From Streptomyces violaceoruber (GTDB taxonomy: Bacteria; Actinomycetota; Actinomycetes; Streptomycetales; Streptomycetaceae), in assembly GCF_033406955.1 (NCBI RefSeq), contig NZ_CP137734.1, positions 4,526,001 through 4,590,000 of the forward strand: a stretch of 64,000 nt of DNA. Reading direction: 5' to 3'. Position 1 is the stretch's first letter; every line of letters starts with the position of its first letter. The position numbers were made by a program, and so were the translations under genes. Below the pieces are notes generated by a model that made no database searches, was not told where the DNA came from, and saw only the letters and a list, made by a program, of their open reading frames with translations. Positions 46,072 to 54,839 of this stretch are shown here, one piece after another.

Positions 46072-46620
46072 TTACGCCGTGCCGCCCTCCTTGTCCGGCA
46101 TGACGACGAGACTGATGAGGTGGCGGACGCGGCCGTCGTCCGGTCTGCGCCCGGTGCGACGGGCGACCACGGCCTCCAGCTCCGCGACGAGGTCGGTGAA
46201 TTCCTCGTCCGTCAGCCAGACCGCGCCCTGCCGGTAGAGGACGCCTTCGCGGACGGGTTCGGTGTCGTCGCGGGAGAGGTAGCGGTCGAAGTCGGCCATG
46301 AGGGCGCCGGTGAAGACGGTGAAGGCCTGCCGGTGGTCGTCCTTGGTCATGGCGGCGCGGGCGTCCTCGTCGACGAGGGCCTCGTCCTGGCGGACCCGGT
46401 AGCTGCGCTCGACCGTGCCGCGCACGCGCTTCTCCTGGCTCACCTCCAGGACACCGGCCTCGGTGAGCGTGGCCATGTGCCGGTACATGGACGCGGGCGA
46501 GACGTCGGGGAGCCGCTCGCGCAGCTGAGCCGTGGTCAGTTCACCGGCACCGACCAGGGTTTGGAGGATGCGCATGCGGACCGGGTGGAGGAGGAGATTC
46601 GAGGTAGCCATGAGACTCAT
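46072..46620 (-). CDS. winged-helix (ArsR-like) transcriptional regulator
   Basis: 182 residues. LLHPVRMRILQTLVGAGELTTAQLRERLPDVSPASMYRHMATLTEAGVLEV is a winged helix-turn-helix; the C-terminal part (VFTGALMADFDRYLSRDD, LTDEEFTDLVAELEAVVARR) is a helical domain found in ArsR/PadR-like proteins. It is divergent from a hydrolase gene and probably controls it. Start at ATG 46620; a second ATG three codons on is possible. Confidence 0.85.
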   Translation of the reverse strand: MSLMATSNLLLHPVRMRILQTLVGAGELTTAQLRERLPDVSPASMYRHMATLTEAGVLEVSQEKRVRGTVERSYRVRQDEALVDEDARAAMTKDDHRQAFTVFTGALMADFDRYLSRDDTEPVREGVLYRQGAVWLTDEEFTDLVAELEAVVARRTGRRPDDGRVRHLISLVVMPDKEGGTA

Positions 46621-46644
46621 GTTCTCACATCTGATAACGTTCTC
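46621..46644. promoter_or_regulatory. repeated GTTCTC sites between regulator and hydrolase
   Basis: GTTCTC occurs at 46621-46626 and 46639-46644, 18 bp apart, in the 55-bp gap between the divergent genes. ATGAGACTCAT at 46610-46620 is an adjacent palindrome. Likely operator of the 46072 regulator. Confidence 0.45.
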
Positions 46645-46675
46645 GTAGTTGAGAGCAATCGAGAGAGGCGGAGCC

Positions 46676-47632
46676 TTGCCCGAAACCGACCTGACGGTCA
46701 CCGCGGACGACGGGACCTCGCTGGCCGGCACTCTGAGCCTTCCCGCCGGTCCCGGACCGCACCCCGCCGTCCTCCTGCTGCACGGTTCGGGCCCCCTGGA
46801 CCGCGAGGGCAACACACCCAGGCTGCCGCTGAACCTCGGGCGCCCGCTGGCCGACGCCCTGGCCGCGGCGGGCGTCGCCGCGCTGCGCTACGACCGGCGC
46901 GGCGCGGGGTCCACGCCCGGCGTCTGGGAGGAGAGCGGCTTCACCGACAACCGCCGCGACGCGAGCGCCGCCCTGCGCGCCCTGGCCGCCCACCCGGACA
47001 TACGCCCCGACGCCGTCGGCGTCGTCGGCCACAGCGAAGGCGCCCTCCACGCGATGACCCTCGCCGCCCGGCAGGAGGTGGCGGCGGTGGTACTGCTGGC
47101 CGGGTTCGCCCGCGGGGGCGAGGCGGCCTTCCGCTGGCAGGCGGCGTCGGTCTTCGGGGGCATGCCCGCCCCGGTCCGCCTCCTGCGCCGCCCACTGGGC
47201 GCTCTGGGCGAGCGCGTCCTGGCCCGCGTCAAGCGCACCCGCACCGACGTGGCGCGCATCGCCGGTCTCCGGGTCAACGCCCGCTGGATGCGCGAGATGC
47301 TCGTCCACGACACCCGTGACGACCTCGCCGCCGTCCCGGCCGCGGTCCCCGTGCTCGCCGTCACCGGCGACAAGGACGTCCAGGTTCCTCCCGCCGACCT
47401 GGACGAGATCCGGTGCCTGGTGCCCGGCGGCCACACCGAGATCCACCGCGTCCCCGACCTGACCCACGTACTGCGCCGCGACACGGGTCGGCCCACGCTC
47501 CGTTCCTACCGTCGCCTCCTGCGTGAGCCGGTCGACCCGGAACTCCTCGCCCTCGTCGCGACCTGGCTCCAGGCCCGCCTGCGCGAGCCCTCGGGGGCCC
47601 TTGCGGAGGAACGGCGCACGACCCGCTCCTGA
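46676..47632 (+). CDS. alpha/beta hydrolase
   Basis: 318 residues. HGSGPLDREGN is the oxyanion region, GHSEGALHAM the nucleophile elbow, VTGDKDVQVPP holds the acid and DLTHVLR the histidine. The group includes dienelactone-hydrolase-like and cephalosporin-C-deacetylase-like enzymes. The TTG at 46676 follows GAGGCGGAG; the longer frame from 46649 would begin inside the promoter. Divergent from its likely repressor. Confidence 0.82.
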   Translation: MPETDLTVTADDGTSLAGTLSLPAGPGPHPAVLLLHGSGPLDREGNTPRLPLNLGRPLADALAAAGVAALRYDRRGAGSTPGVWEESGFTDNRRDASAALRALAAHPDIRPDAVGVVGHSEGALHAMTLAARQEVAAVVLLAGFARGGEAAFRWQAASVFGGMPAPVRLLRRPLGALGERVLARVKRTRTDVARIAGLRVNARWMREMLVHDTRDDLAAVPAAVPVLAVTGDKDVQVPPADLDEIRCLVPGGHTEIHRVPDLTHVLRRDTGRPTLRSYRRLLREPVDPELLALVATWLQARLREPSGALAEERRTTRS

Positions 47633-47658
47633 CCGCAACGGAACAACGTCGGGCGCGC

Positions 47659-47712
47659 ACGACACACATCGCCCACGACACACATCGCCCACGACACACA
47701 TCGCCCACGACA
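47659..47712. repeat. 16-bp intergenic tandem repeat
   Basis: CGACACACATCGCCCA is repeated just over three times between the hydrolase and CPBP genes. Confidence 0.8.
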
Positions 47713-47778
47713 TCCCTCACCGCGGCCTCTGATACCGCGACCGTGACCTCTATTACGACGGACAACCGAAGGTTTGGC

Positions 47779-48648
47779 ATGCCCACTTCACGTACGGCGT
47801 CGCACGGCACCACACTCGGCGCATCCGCCCACCCCGTCGCACCGGCCCCCGGCCGCAACTACCGCGCCGACCTGACCCTCTTCATGGTCATCGCCTTCGC
47901 CGTGAGCTGGCTCTCCTGGGGTACGGCGATCGCGCTGGGCGGCACGGAGACGAACGAAGCCGCCAACGCCCCCTACATGCTCGGCGCCTTCGGCCCCCTG
48001 ATAGGCGCCCTCGTCATCCGTGTGCGCCGCCGCCGACGCGGCGAACCCGTCCCGGAGCATGTGGTCCCCTTCCGGGCGGCACTCCTGCTCAAGGCCGTAC
48101 TGCTGCTGGTACTGGGCTCGGCGACCGTGCTGGCCGCCGCCCTGCTGGCGAGCCGTGCGGGCGGCCCCGAACTGAGCCTGGACGTGGCCAAGGACGCCGT
48201 CGAGGACTTCGGCGGGCCCGCCGCGTTCCTCGTCGGCATGCTGGTCAGCGGCCCGCTGTCCGAGGAGCCCGGCTGGCGGGGCACTGCCTACCCGCGGCTG
48301 CGCGAGAAGCTCGGCACCCTCCAGGTCTGCCTGGTCCTGGGCGTCACCTGGGCCGTGTGGCACCTCCCGCTCTTCTTCATCGACGGCACCGTCCAGCACG
48401 ACCTGGGCCTCGCCACCCCGAGCGGTGTCCTGTTCGTCGTCAGCAACATCCCGATGGCCATGCTGGTCACCGCCGCCTACGAGCGCGCCGGCATCGCCGC
48501 CTCGATCGCCGTGCACTTCGCCGTCAACGCGACGATGATCCTGCTCGCCGTGGAGGAGCCCGAGGTGCAGGCCATGATCCTCGGCATCCAGGCCCTGACG
48601 GTGACGGCCCTCCTGCTCACCCACCGCACAGGACGGCAGCGCTCGTAG
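47779..48648 (+). CDS. CPBP-family intramembrane metalloprotease
   Basis: 289 residues with about eight helices. The CPBP motifs are EEPGWRG (glutamate pair and arginine), WAVWHLPLFF (histidine) and HFAVNATM (histidine, asparagine). Such proteins cleave membrane peptides or process prenylated and bacteriocin-like substrates. The ATG at 47779 follows GAAGG; a GTG 12 codons earlier lacks a ribosome site. Confidence 0.85.
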   Translation: MPTSRTASHGTTLGASAHPVAPAPGRNYRADLTLFMVIAFAVSWLSWGTAIALGGTETNEAANAPYMLGAFGPLIGALVIRVRRRRRGEPVPEHVVPFRAALLLKAVLLLVLGSATVLAAALLASRAGGPELSLDVAKDAVEDFGGPAAFLVGMLVSGPLSEEPGWRGTAYPRLREKLGTLQVCLVLGVTWAVWHLPLFFIDGTVQHDLGLATPSGVLFVVSNIPMAMLVTAAYERAGIAASIAVHFAVNATMILLAVEEPEVQAMILGIQALTVTALLLTHRTGRQRS

Positions 48649-48660
48649 ACTCCGCGACCA

Positions 48661-49484
48661 TGAAGGGCGATCTCCGCTTCACGGTCCTCGGCAGCGCGAG
48701 CCCGTACCCCCGGGCAGGGAATCCCTGCTCGGGGTACCTCGTCGAAGGCGGTGGCGGTGGCGGTGGCGGTGGCGGTGGCGGTGGCGGTGGCGGTGGGGGT
48801 GGGGTCACCCGACTGTGGATGGATGCCGGAAGCGGGACGCTCGGCGCGCTGCGCGAGCACATACGCCTGGACCAGCTCGACGGCATCTGGATCTCCCACC
48901 TGCACGCGGACCACTGCGCCGACCTGCTGACCGCGTACTACGGCCTGCTGTACGCGGAGGTCGAACTCGCCGCCCCCGTCCCCCTGCTGGCACCGCCCGG
49001 CATCGCCGACCGGCTTGCCGACTTCCTCACCAACGGCCCGGCGCGGAGCCCGGTCGAGGACGCCTTCCGGGTCGTCGAACTCCACGACCGACACCGCGCC
49101 CGCATCGGTGGCCTCACACTGACCAGCCGCGCCGTGTCGCACGGGATGCCCGCCTTCGGGGTCCGCGTCGAGACCGAGGACGGTGCACGTCTCGCCTACT
49201 CCGGGGACAGCGCCCCGTGCGAGGCGCTCACCCAGCTCGCCGACGACTGCACGGTGCTGCTGTGCGAGGCGGACTCCGCGCAGGCACCGCCGGCCGGTAC
49301 CGAGGCGGTGCACCACACCCCGGAGGAGGCGGGCACGACCGCCGCCACCGCCGGCGCGCACCGCCTGGTCGTCACCCACCTCGGCCCGTTCCTGGAGCCG
49401 TCGGCCGCTCTCGACCGGGCGGCGGCGCGCTACCAAGGCCCGGTGGAGTACGCGGCGCCCGGCCGCACCTTCGTGGTGGCGTGA
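48661..49484 (+). CDS. MBL-fold metal-dependent hydrolase with a polyglycine insert
   Basis: 274 residues. The metal motif is SHLHADHCADL; the later ligands are SHGMPA, YSGDSAP and THLGPF. It is close to the ribonuclease Z/phosphodiesterase subgroup. After residue 28 it carries 19 consecutive glycines coded by a GGTGGC repeat, inserted in what should be a loop between two strands. The ATG lies 12 bp after the protease stop. Confidence 0.9.
48747..48803 (+). repeat. GGTGGC hexanucleotide repeat, coding 19 glycines
   Basis: 57 bases, GGCGGT repeated with little variation (GGGGGT at the end), inside the MBL-fold gene. Units are in frame, so length may vary without frameshift, though a loss of 1 or 2 bases would stop translation. 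Confidence 0.9.
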
Positions 49485-49533
49485 GCGTGGCCCCGCTTGC
49501 TCGGCCCGGCTGCTCGGCTGCTCGGCTGCACGC

Positions 49534-50142
49534 CTACGCGATGGGAAAGTCGAAGTAGGTGTCCGGGTGCGGCTCCTCCTTCAGCGTGTAGTGCCACCAC
49601 TCGCAGGCGTATGAGGCGAAACCGCAGGCGGCCATGATCGAGCGCAGATGCCGTCGGTTCGCCGCCTCGGCCCGCGGGACGTCTCGGGCGTCGTGATGCG
49701 ATATCGGGTCCATGAGGTCGTGGCCGCCGCCCATGGCCGCGAGTTCACCGGTGGTCAGGTGGTACAGCGTCAAGTCGACGGTGGCACCTCGGCTGTGGCC
49801 CGACCTGGCGGCCACGTACCCCCTGTCGAACATCTCGGCCCTGCCGATGTTCGGGTAGTGCCGGGCCTTCGTCCGGCCGTCCTCCGGCTGTTGTGACCAG
49901 CGGAGGAAGCAGTCCACGGCGCGCTGCGGGCGGTAGCCGTCCCACAGGAGCAGCCCGAAGCCGAGGTCTTCGGCCCGTTCTTGCGCCCTTCCCAGAGCCG
50001 CGCACAGGGCCTTGGTGCCGACGATCCGGTTCGCCAGGTATCCGTCCACGGGTTTGCCGGTGAAGTTGTCCCAGGTGGCGTACTTGGCGTCCCACCGGAT
50101 TCCGGACACCAGCTCGTCCACGAAGGCGAAGTCCCCGGTCAT
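49534..50142 (-). CDS. vanX: D-Ala-D-Ala dipeptidase VanX
   Basis: 202 residues. It removes D-Ala-D-Ala so that only D-Ala-D-Lac precursors are built. The zinc ligands and catalytic residues fall at the family numbering: His116 and Asp123 (SGHSRGATVDLT), Glu181 and His184 (CEWWHYT), with Arg71 in DGYRPQRAV. The start overlaps the vanA stop (ATGA) and it is the last gene of vanHAX. Confidence 0.97.
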   Translation of the reverse strand: MTGDFAFVDELVSGIRWDAKYATWDNFTGKPVDGYLANRIVGTKALCAALGRAQERAEDLGFGLLLWDGYRPQRAVDCFLRWSQQPEDGRTKARHYPNIGRAEMFDRGYVAARSGHSRGATVDLTLYHLTTGELAAMGGGHDLMDPISHHDARDVPRAEAANRRHLRSIMAACGFASYACEWWHYTLKEEPHPDTYFDFPIA

Positions 50143-51197
50143 CGGAGCTTCCCCGTCAACGCCAGGGACAGCGTCCGGTCGATCACCTCGGACAGTGGCA
50201 GCCCCGCGGCCGCCATCATCCTCGGATAACGGCTGTACGAGGTCATGCCGGGCAGGGTGTTGACCTCGTTGAGGACGACTTCCCCGTCCTCCTTGAGGAA
50301 CATGTCCACGCGGGACAGCCCCCGGCATCCCAGGGCTCGGTACACGGCCTTCGCGGTCTCCTGGACGAGCGACCGCTTCTCCGTCGGGATGTCGGCGGGA
50401 ACGACCGGCGTCGAGTTCTCCGAGCCGTTCTCGGGCTGCTCCTCCTGGTGGATCCGGAAGAATCCGTGGGAGAGCGCGATGCGGTCCACCTCGCCCACGA
50501 TCAGGTCGGGGTCGTTCCCCAGGATGGCGCAGCCGACCTCGCTGCCGACGACGGCCGCTTCGATCAGCACCTTCGTGTCGTACCGCCGGGCGGACTCCAC
50601 CGCGGTCGCCAGGTCTTCCGGGCGGCACACCTTGCTGACGCCGAAGGACGACCCCGAACGGGCCGGCTTCACGAAGACGGGATACGTGAGCCGGCCGGGA
50701 TCGATGGTCTCGTCTCCTGTCACGGTCCAGAAATCCGGCGTGGCGATCCCCGCGCTCCTGGCGACGACGTACGCAAGGGATTTGTCCATGCACAGGGCGG
50801 AGCTCTGGACGTCGCAGCCCACGTACGGAATGCCGGAGAGCTCCAGCAGCCCCTGCGTCGCACCGTCCTCACCGAGGGTGCCGTGCAGGACGGGAAGGAC
50901 GACGTCCAGGCGGACCGACCGGTACTGCCCCTGCTCCAGGACGAGCAGCCCGTGCACGCTCCGGTCCGGTGACAGCACGACCGGACGGCAGTCGCCGTTC
51001 TCCCAGTCCTGGCCTGGCCCGTCGCAGAGTCTCCAGGCGCCGTCCTTCGTGATCCCCACGAAGAACGGCTGGTACTTCTCGGTGTCGAGGTTGCGTGCGA
51101 CCTCCTGGGCGGACTTGACGGAAACGGCGTGTTCTTCGGAAGAGCCCCCGAATACGATGCCGACCTTCAACCTGGCCAACTTGTCCGACTCAGCCAT
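50139..51197 (-). CDS. vanA: D-alanine-D-lactate ligase VanA
   Basis: 352 residues, an ATP-grasp ligase. FGGSSEEHAVSVKSAQEV at the start is the D-Ala:D-Ala ligase family signature. HGFFRIHQEEQPENGSEN is the omega-loop with the histidine that marks D-lactate ligases. Near the end are the metal-binding DMFLKEDGEVVLNEVNT and TSYSRYPRMMAAAG. It makes the depsipeptide D-Ala-D-Lac, which vancomycin binds poorly. It overlaps vanH by 8 bp (ATGGCTGA). Confidence 0.97.
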   Translation of the reverse strand: MAESDKLARLKVGIVFGGSSEEHAVSVKSAQEVARNLDTEKYQPFFVGITKDGAWRLCDGPGQDWENGDCRPVVLSPDRSVHGLLVLEQGQYRSVRLDVVLPVLHGTLGEDGATQGLLELSGIPYVGCDVQSSALCMDKSLAYVVARSAGIATPDFWTVTGDETIDPGRLTYPVFVKPARSGSSFGVSKVCRPEDLATAVESARRYDTKVLIEAAVVGSEVGCAILGNDPDLIVGEVDRIALSHGFFRIHQEEQPENGSENSTPVVPADIPTEKRSLVQETAKAVYRALGCRGLSRVDMFLKEDGEVVLNEVNTLPGMTSYSRYPRMMAAAGLPLSEVIDRTLSLALTGKLR

Positions 51198-52203
51198 GCT
51201 GTTTCCTGCTTCCGAAATTAAGGCAGTTGATGATGGAGTTCTCGACCGTGTCCATCAGGGCGTGGTCGGTGTAATAGGCGGTGTGCGGGCTGATGAGTAC
51301 GTTCGGCATTTTCTGCAGCCGCGGGAGCCACGTGCTTTCGATGGTTCTGTTTCTGCAGTCGGCGTAGAAGATCCCTTCCTCGCCCTCGATGACATCCAGC
51401 GCCGCACCGCTCAACCTGCCGCTCTCCAACGCCGGTACCAGCGCTTCGGTGTCGATGAGCGGGCCGCGTCCGGTGTTGATGACGAAAGCGCCACTTTTCA
51501 TCCGCCGGATACGGCTTTGATCGAGAAGGTGATGCGTGTCCGGGGTCAGCGGTACGTGCAGCGACACGATGTCGCTCGACCGCAGCAACTCGTCGAGAGA
51601 GACGTAATCTGCCGCGATGGTGGGCCGTTTTCCGTAGGCCAGTACCCGGGAGCCAAAACCCCGCAGCCTGTCCACGACCGCCGCACCGATACGCCCCGTC
51701 CCGATCACTCCGACGGTCAGGTCGCGCAGCTCCTTACCGCGTATCTCGTTCAGCCGGTAGTCGTGCAGCTCCGCGCGGCGGACGGTGGATTTCGCGTTGC
51801 GCACCGCCATCAGCATGAGCATCAGGGTGTAGTCGGCCACGCCGGCGGGGGAGTAGGTGACGTTCTCGACGGATATCCCCACGCCGGCCGCGTATGTCAC
51901 ATCGATGTGGTTGTAACCGATACTCCGGGTGGATATGTACGTCACGCCGGCCCGGTGGAGAGCGCGGAGAGTGGCAGGTGTGACCGGGGTCTTGTGGTCA
52001 ATGCTGATGCATTGGTTTCCGGCCGCCATCTCGGCGTTCTCTTCGGATACGGCGGCCTCCGTGAGAGTCGCCTCGACGCCGAAACGGGGTGCCGTCCGGC
52101 GGAACAAGGCGGCCTCGTCCCGCCCGCAGCCGTAAACCGTGATTCTCGTTGCCGGGAGGAGCGGTGACGGTGGAGGGGCCGAGGAGGTCGAGGAGAAGGT
52201 CAT
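51190..52203 (-). CDS. vanH: D-lactate dehydrogenase VanH
   Basis: 337 residues. It reduces pyruvate to D-lactate for VanA. NADH motif GVIGTGRIGAAV in the middle, the catalytic arginine in NTGRGPLID, the acidic residue before DVIEGEEGIFY and the catalytic histidine in ISPHTAYYTD. The ATG at 52203 follows AATAGAGGC and lies 24 bp from the operator-like repeat; it is the first gene of the vanHAX operon. Confidence 0.96.
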   Translation of the reverse strand: MTFSSTSSAPPPSPLLPATRITVYGCGRDEAALFRRTAPRFGVEATLTEAAVSEENAEMAAGNQCISIDHKTPVTPATLRALHRAGVTYISTRSIGYNHIDVTYAAGVGISVENVTYSPAGVADYTLMLMLMAVRNAKSTVRRAELHDYRLNEIRGKELRDLTVGVIGTGRIGAAVVDRLRGFGSRVLAYGKRPTIAADYVSLDELLRSSDIVSLHVPLTPDTHHLLDQSRIRRMKSGAFVINTGRGPLIDTEALVPALESGRLSGAALDVIEGEEGIFYADCRNRTIESTWLPRLQKMPNVLISPHTAYYTDHALMDTVENSIINCLNFGSRKQHG

Positions 52204-52226
52204 GCCTCTATTCAAGGCGCCTCGGT

Positions 52227-52266
52227 GTTGCCGTCCCGTATGCGCTTTTCGATATCCTGACGATAT
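52227..52266 (-). promoter_or_regulatory. 40-bp van promoter element in front of vanH
   Basis: Plus-strand blocks GTTGCCG, CGTATGCG, TTTTCGATA and GACGATAT, in the same order and spacing as the elements before vanK and vanJ. On the minus strand this is two ATATCG half sites, 11 bp apart, then a CATACG -10 box. Confidence 0.8.
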
Positions 52267-52297
52267 ATTACCTATCAGTAATGTCGTGGGTGGCGGC

Positions 52298-53491
52298 TCA
52301 TCGACCACGTCGCTTCATATAGAGGTCGAAGGTCCGGTACACCAGCGGCCGCAGCGGCAGGTCCCACTCGCCCACATATCGCACGGCCCGACCGCCGGTG
52401 CCGACCTTGAACTTGATCAGTCCGACGTGCGGGTCGTCCGCGTCGAGGGTCGGAGTGATGCCGCGCAGGTCGTAGACGTCGCAGTCGGCGGCGAGCGCGT
52501 CGCGGATCATCGCCCACTGGCAGGCGTTGGAGCCACGCACTTCGCGCTTCCCGGTGGACGAGGCGCCGTAGGCGTACACCGCGTGGGTGCCGACCCGGAC
52601 CATGACGGTGGCGGCGACCAGGTCGCCCCGGTGACGGGCCAGATAGAGCTTGATCCGCTCGGGGTCCTCGGCACCGAGCACGGCGAACATGGTCGCGAAG
52701 TAGCGCAGTGGACGGGGCGTGAAGCGGTCCCGCTCGGCGGTGTGGACGTAGAGGTCGTGGAACGCCTTCACGTCGTCCGCGACCGCCGCCTCCCCTGCTG
52801 CGGCATACCCGGGCGTGGCATCCCCGAGCGTCACCTCGACGCCCTCCTTGGCCGCCTTGCGTATGTTGCGCCGCCAGAGCTGGTTCATGCCCTTGAGCAG
52901 GTCGTCCTCGGTTCTTCCGGCCAGTGGGACCTCGTACTTGAACTGCGGATGTCCGACCCCGAAGCCGTCCTCCGGGCTCTGCGGCAGCCAGCCGGCGTCC
53001 CTGAGCCGGTTCGTCACGTGGGCGCCGACCGGGTCGGTCCACCGGGTGGGCAGTCCGGTGAGCCGCCGCGTGCCCGGATCGGCGATGCCCTCCTTGATCT
53101 CGTCCGCGCTCCACACGTCCGTGCACACCGGCGGACCGAGCCGTACCGCGAACGCACCGAGTGCCTTGAGATACGCGGCCAGCGGATCGAGCCACGCGTC
53201 GATGTCGCCGGTCCAGTCGATGACCGGTCCCTCGGGCAGATAGGCCAGCGTGAAGCGCTCGAGCCGTGGCACCGGCCGGTGCAGGACGAGCCCGGCACCG
53301 ACCAGCCGCCCGCTGTCGAACCAGCCCAGGGACTCGCTGCGCCACTCTGTCTTGACGCGCCCCCAGGCAGGGGTCTGCAGGAAGCTGACCGAGCGCTGCG
53401 CCCGCACGAACGCCAGGTGCTCGGCGGCGCTGATCGGCCGGACGGTCGGCCGCGTCGGGGCCGTTGTTCGTACTGGTTCGCTGTAGGCCAT
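52298..53491 (-). CDS. vanK: VanK, Fem-family peptidyltransferase
   Basis: 397 residues. FemX/MurMN-like GNAT-fold protein: FKYEVPLAGRTEDDLLKGMNQLWRRNIRKA, LARHRGDLVAATVMVRVGTHAVYAYGAS and the AMIRDAL region. It adds the branch glycine to muropeptides that end in D-Lac, which ordinary FemX does not accept. This is the known reason vanK is needed when the van genes are on. ATG at 53491 is chosen over TTG at 53503 because its distance to the 40-bp element (24 bp) equals that of vanH and vanJ. Confidence 0.93.
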   Translation of the reverse strand: MAYSEPVRTTAPTRPTVRPISAAEHLAFVRAQRSVSFLQTPAWGRVKTEWRSESLGWFDSGRLVGAGLVLHRPVPRLERFTLAYLPEGPVIDWTGDIDAWLDPLAAYLKALGAFAVRLGPPVCTDVWSADEIKEGIADPGTRRLTGLPTRWTDPVGAHVTNRLRDAGWLPQSPEDGFGVGHPQFKYEVPLAGRTEDDLLKGMNQLWRRNIRKAAKEGVEVTLGDATPGYAAAGEAAVADDVKAFHDLYVHTAERDRFTPRPLRYFATMFAVLGAEDPERIKLYLARHRGDLVAATVMVRVGTHAVYAYGASSTGKREVRGSNACQWAMIRDALAADCDVYDLRGITPTLDADDPHVGLIKFKVGTGGRAVRYVGEWDLPLRPLVYRTFDLYMKRRGR

Positions 53492-53514
53492 GCCCCCAGT
53501 CAAGGCGGCGGGAC

Positions 53515-53554
53515 GTTGCCGACGCGTATGCGGTTTTCGATACGCCGACGATAT
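53515..53554 (-). promoter_or_regulatory. 40-bp van promoter element in front of vanK
   Basis: Same blocks as before vanH and vanJ (GTTGCCG, CGTATGCG, TTTTCGATA, GACGATAT). It ends 24 bp before the vanK start. Confidence 0.8.
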
Positions 53555-53557
53555 TTT

Positions 53558-53628
53558 CCGGGCCGGGCCGGGCCAGGTCGGGCCGGGTCGGGCAGAGCTG
53601 GGTCGGGCAGGGCTGGGTCGGACCGAAC
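53558..53628. repeat. GGGTCGGGC-like tandem repeat between vanJ and vanK
   Basis: A stretch of GGGCCGGGCCGGGCC passing into GGGTCGGGCAGAGCTGGGTCGGGCAG units separates the vanJ stop from the vanK promoter element. No coding potential. Confidence 0.65.
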
Positions 53629-53651
53629 CGACCGCACCCTGCCCGTCGGGC

Positions 53652-54752
53652 TCACCAGCTGACCCCCGCCGCCACGGGCAGGTGGTCGCTGCCGGTGGCG
53701 GGCAGCGTCCAAGAACCGGTCGGCTCCACGCCGCGCACCAGTATCTGGTCGATCCGCGCCACCGGGAACTTCGCCGGCCAGGTGAAGCCGAACCCGTTCC
53801 CGGCCGCCTCCTGGACCGAGTGCAGCTGCGAGGTGATGCCCGCCAACGCGCGGTCGTCCACGGTGCCGTTCAGGTCGCCGAGCAGCGCGATCCGCTCACT
53901 GCGGTCGGCGGCGAGGGCCTCGCCGAGCGCCCACGCGTTCCGGTCGCGGGAGTCCGTCCAGAACCCCGCCCGGGGATTGAGCCGTACGGAGCCCAGGTGG
54001 GCCACGTACACCACCAGCGGGCCCTTTTCCGTGGCCACCGTGGTGCGCAGCGCTCGGTTGCCGGCCATCGTGACGTCGGCCGGTTTGGTGTCCGCCAGCG
54101 GCCCGTATTCCGTTGCGATGTCGACCGGCCGCGTGCCCGACAGCGGCAGCTTGCTCCACAACCCGACCGTGCCCTGCACCGTGTGGTACGGATACTCCCT
54201 GGCCAGCCCCTTCTCATACACCTCCCGGTCCTGTGCGGTGATCTCCTCCAGCGCCAGTACGTCCACTCCGGAGGCAGCCAGGTCGCGGGCGGTGCCGGCC
54301 GGGTCCGGGTTCTCGGCGCCGACGTTGTGGGAGGCCATGGTGAATTCGCCGCCCGCGCCTGACTTGTCGCCGAGCAGCCCGCCGAAGAGGCTCAGCCACA
54401 CCGTGACCGGCAGCACCAGCGCGGTCACCGCGGCGGCGGAGCGGCGCCACAGCGCTCCGGCGGCCAGCACGGGGACGAACAGACCGAACCACGGCAGGAA
54501 GGTCTCGACCAGGCTGCCGACGGACCCGAACCGGTTCGGAATCTGCGCGTGCAGCATCATCACGAGGCCCAGCAACAGCGCCGACACCGTGAGTACCGGC
54601 GCACGCTTCCAGAGCTCCGGCCGGGCGGCGCTGCGGAGCACCACCCGTGACAGCCGTCTCCGAGCCGGTGCCGGCGCCGGTGCGGCCGGCGCTGGCGCTG
54701 GCGCTGGTGGCGCTGGTGGCGTTGGCGGCGCTGGTGGTGAGGTCTGACGCAT
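53652..54752 (-). CDS. vanJ: VanJ, membrane endonuclease/exonuclease/phosphatase-fold protein
   Basis: 366 residues. An Ala-Pro-rich head comes first (about 5-30), then three helices (VLTVSALLLGLVMML, LPWFGLFVPVLAAGALW, TALVLPVTVWLSLFGG). The EEP-fold domain follows, with ASHNVGAENPD, LALEEIT, LLGDLNGT and a final GSDHLPV. VanJ is reported to raise teicoplanin resistance and to act on undecaprenyl pyrophosphate. It is divergent from vanR, and its ATG is 24 bp from the 40-bp element. Confidence 0.93.
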   Translation of the reverse strand: MRQTSPPAPPTPPAPPAPAPAPAAPAPAPARRRLSRVVLRSAARPELWKRAPVLTVSALLLGLVMMLHAQIPNRFGSVGSLVETFLPWFGLFVPVLAAGALWRRSAAAVTALVLPVTVWLSLFGGLLGDKSGAGGEFTMASHNVGAENPDPAGTARDLAASGVDVLALEEITAQDREVYEKGLAREYPYHTVQGTVGLWSKLPLSGTRPVDIATEYGPLADTKPADVTMAGNRALRTTVATEKGPLVVYVAHLGSVRLNPRAGFWTDSRDRNAWALGEALAADRSERIALLGDLNGTVDDRALAGITSQLHSVQEAAGNGFGFTWPAKFPVARIDQILVRGVEPTGSWTLPATGSDHLPVAAGVSW

Positions 54753-54775
54753 ACGCCCAGTGAACGCGGCAGCGT

Positions 54776-54815
54776 GTTGCCGGCACGTATGCGGTTTTCG
54801 ATATGCCGACGATAT
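54776..54815. promoter_or_regulatory. 40-bp van promoter element between vanJ and vanR
   Basis: Blocks GTTGCCG, CGTATGCG, TTTTCGATA and GACGATAT. Read leftward it forms the vanJ promoter. Read rightward CGATAT occurs twice, 11 bp apart, upstream of the vanR -10 box, so one VanR site can serve both directions. Confidence 0.8.
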
Positions 54816-54826
54816 GTGGCGACTCG

Positions 54827-54832
54827 TAATCT
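54827..54832 (+). promoter_or_regulatory. vanR -10 box, likely leaderless
   Basis: TAATCT is followed by seven bases and then the vanR ATG at 54840; no ribosome site lies in between. Confidence 0.5.
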
Positions 54833-54839
54833 CGACACC

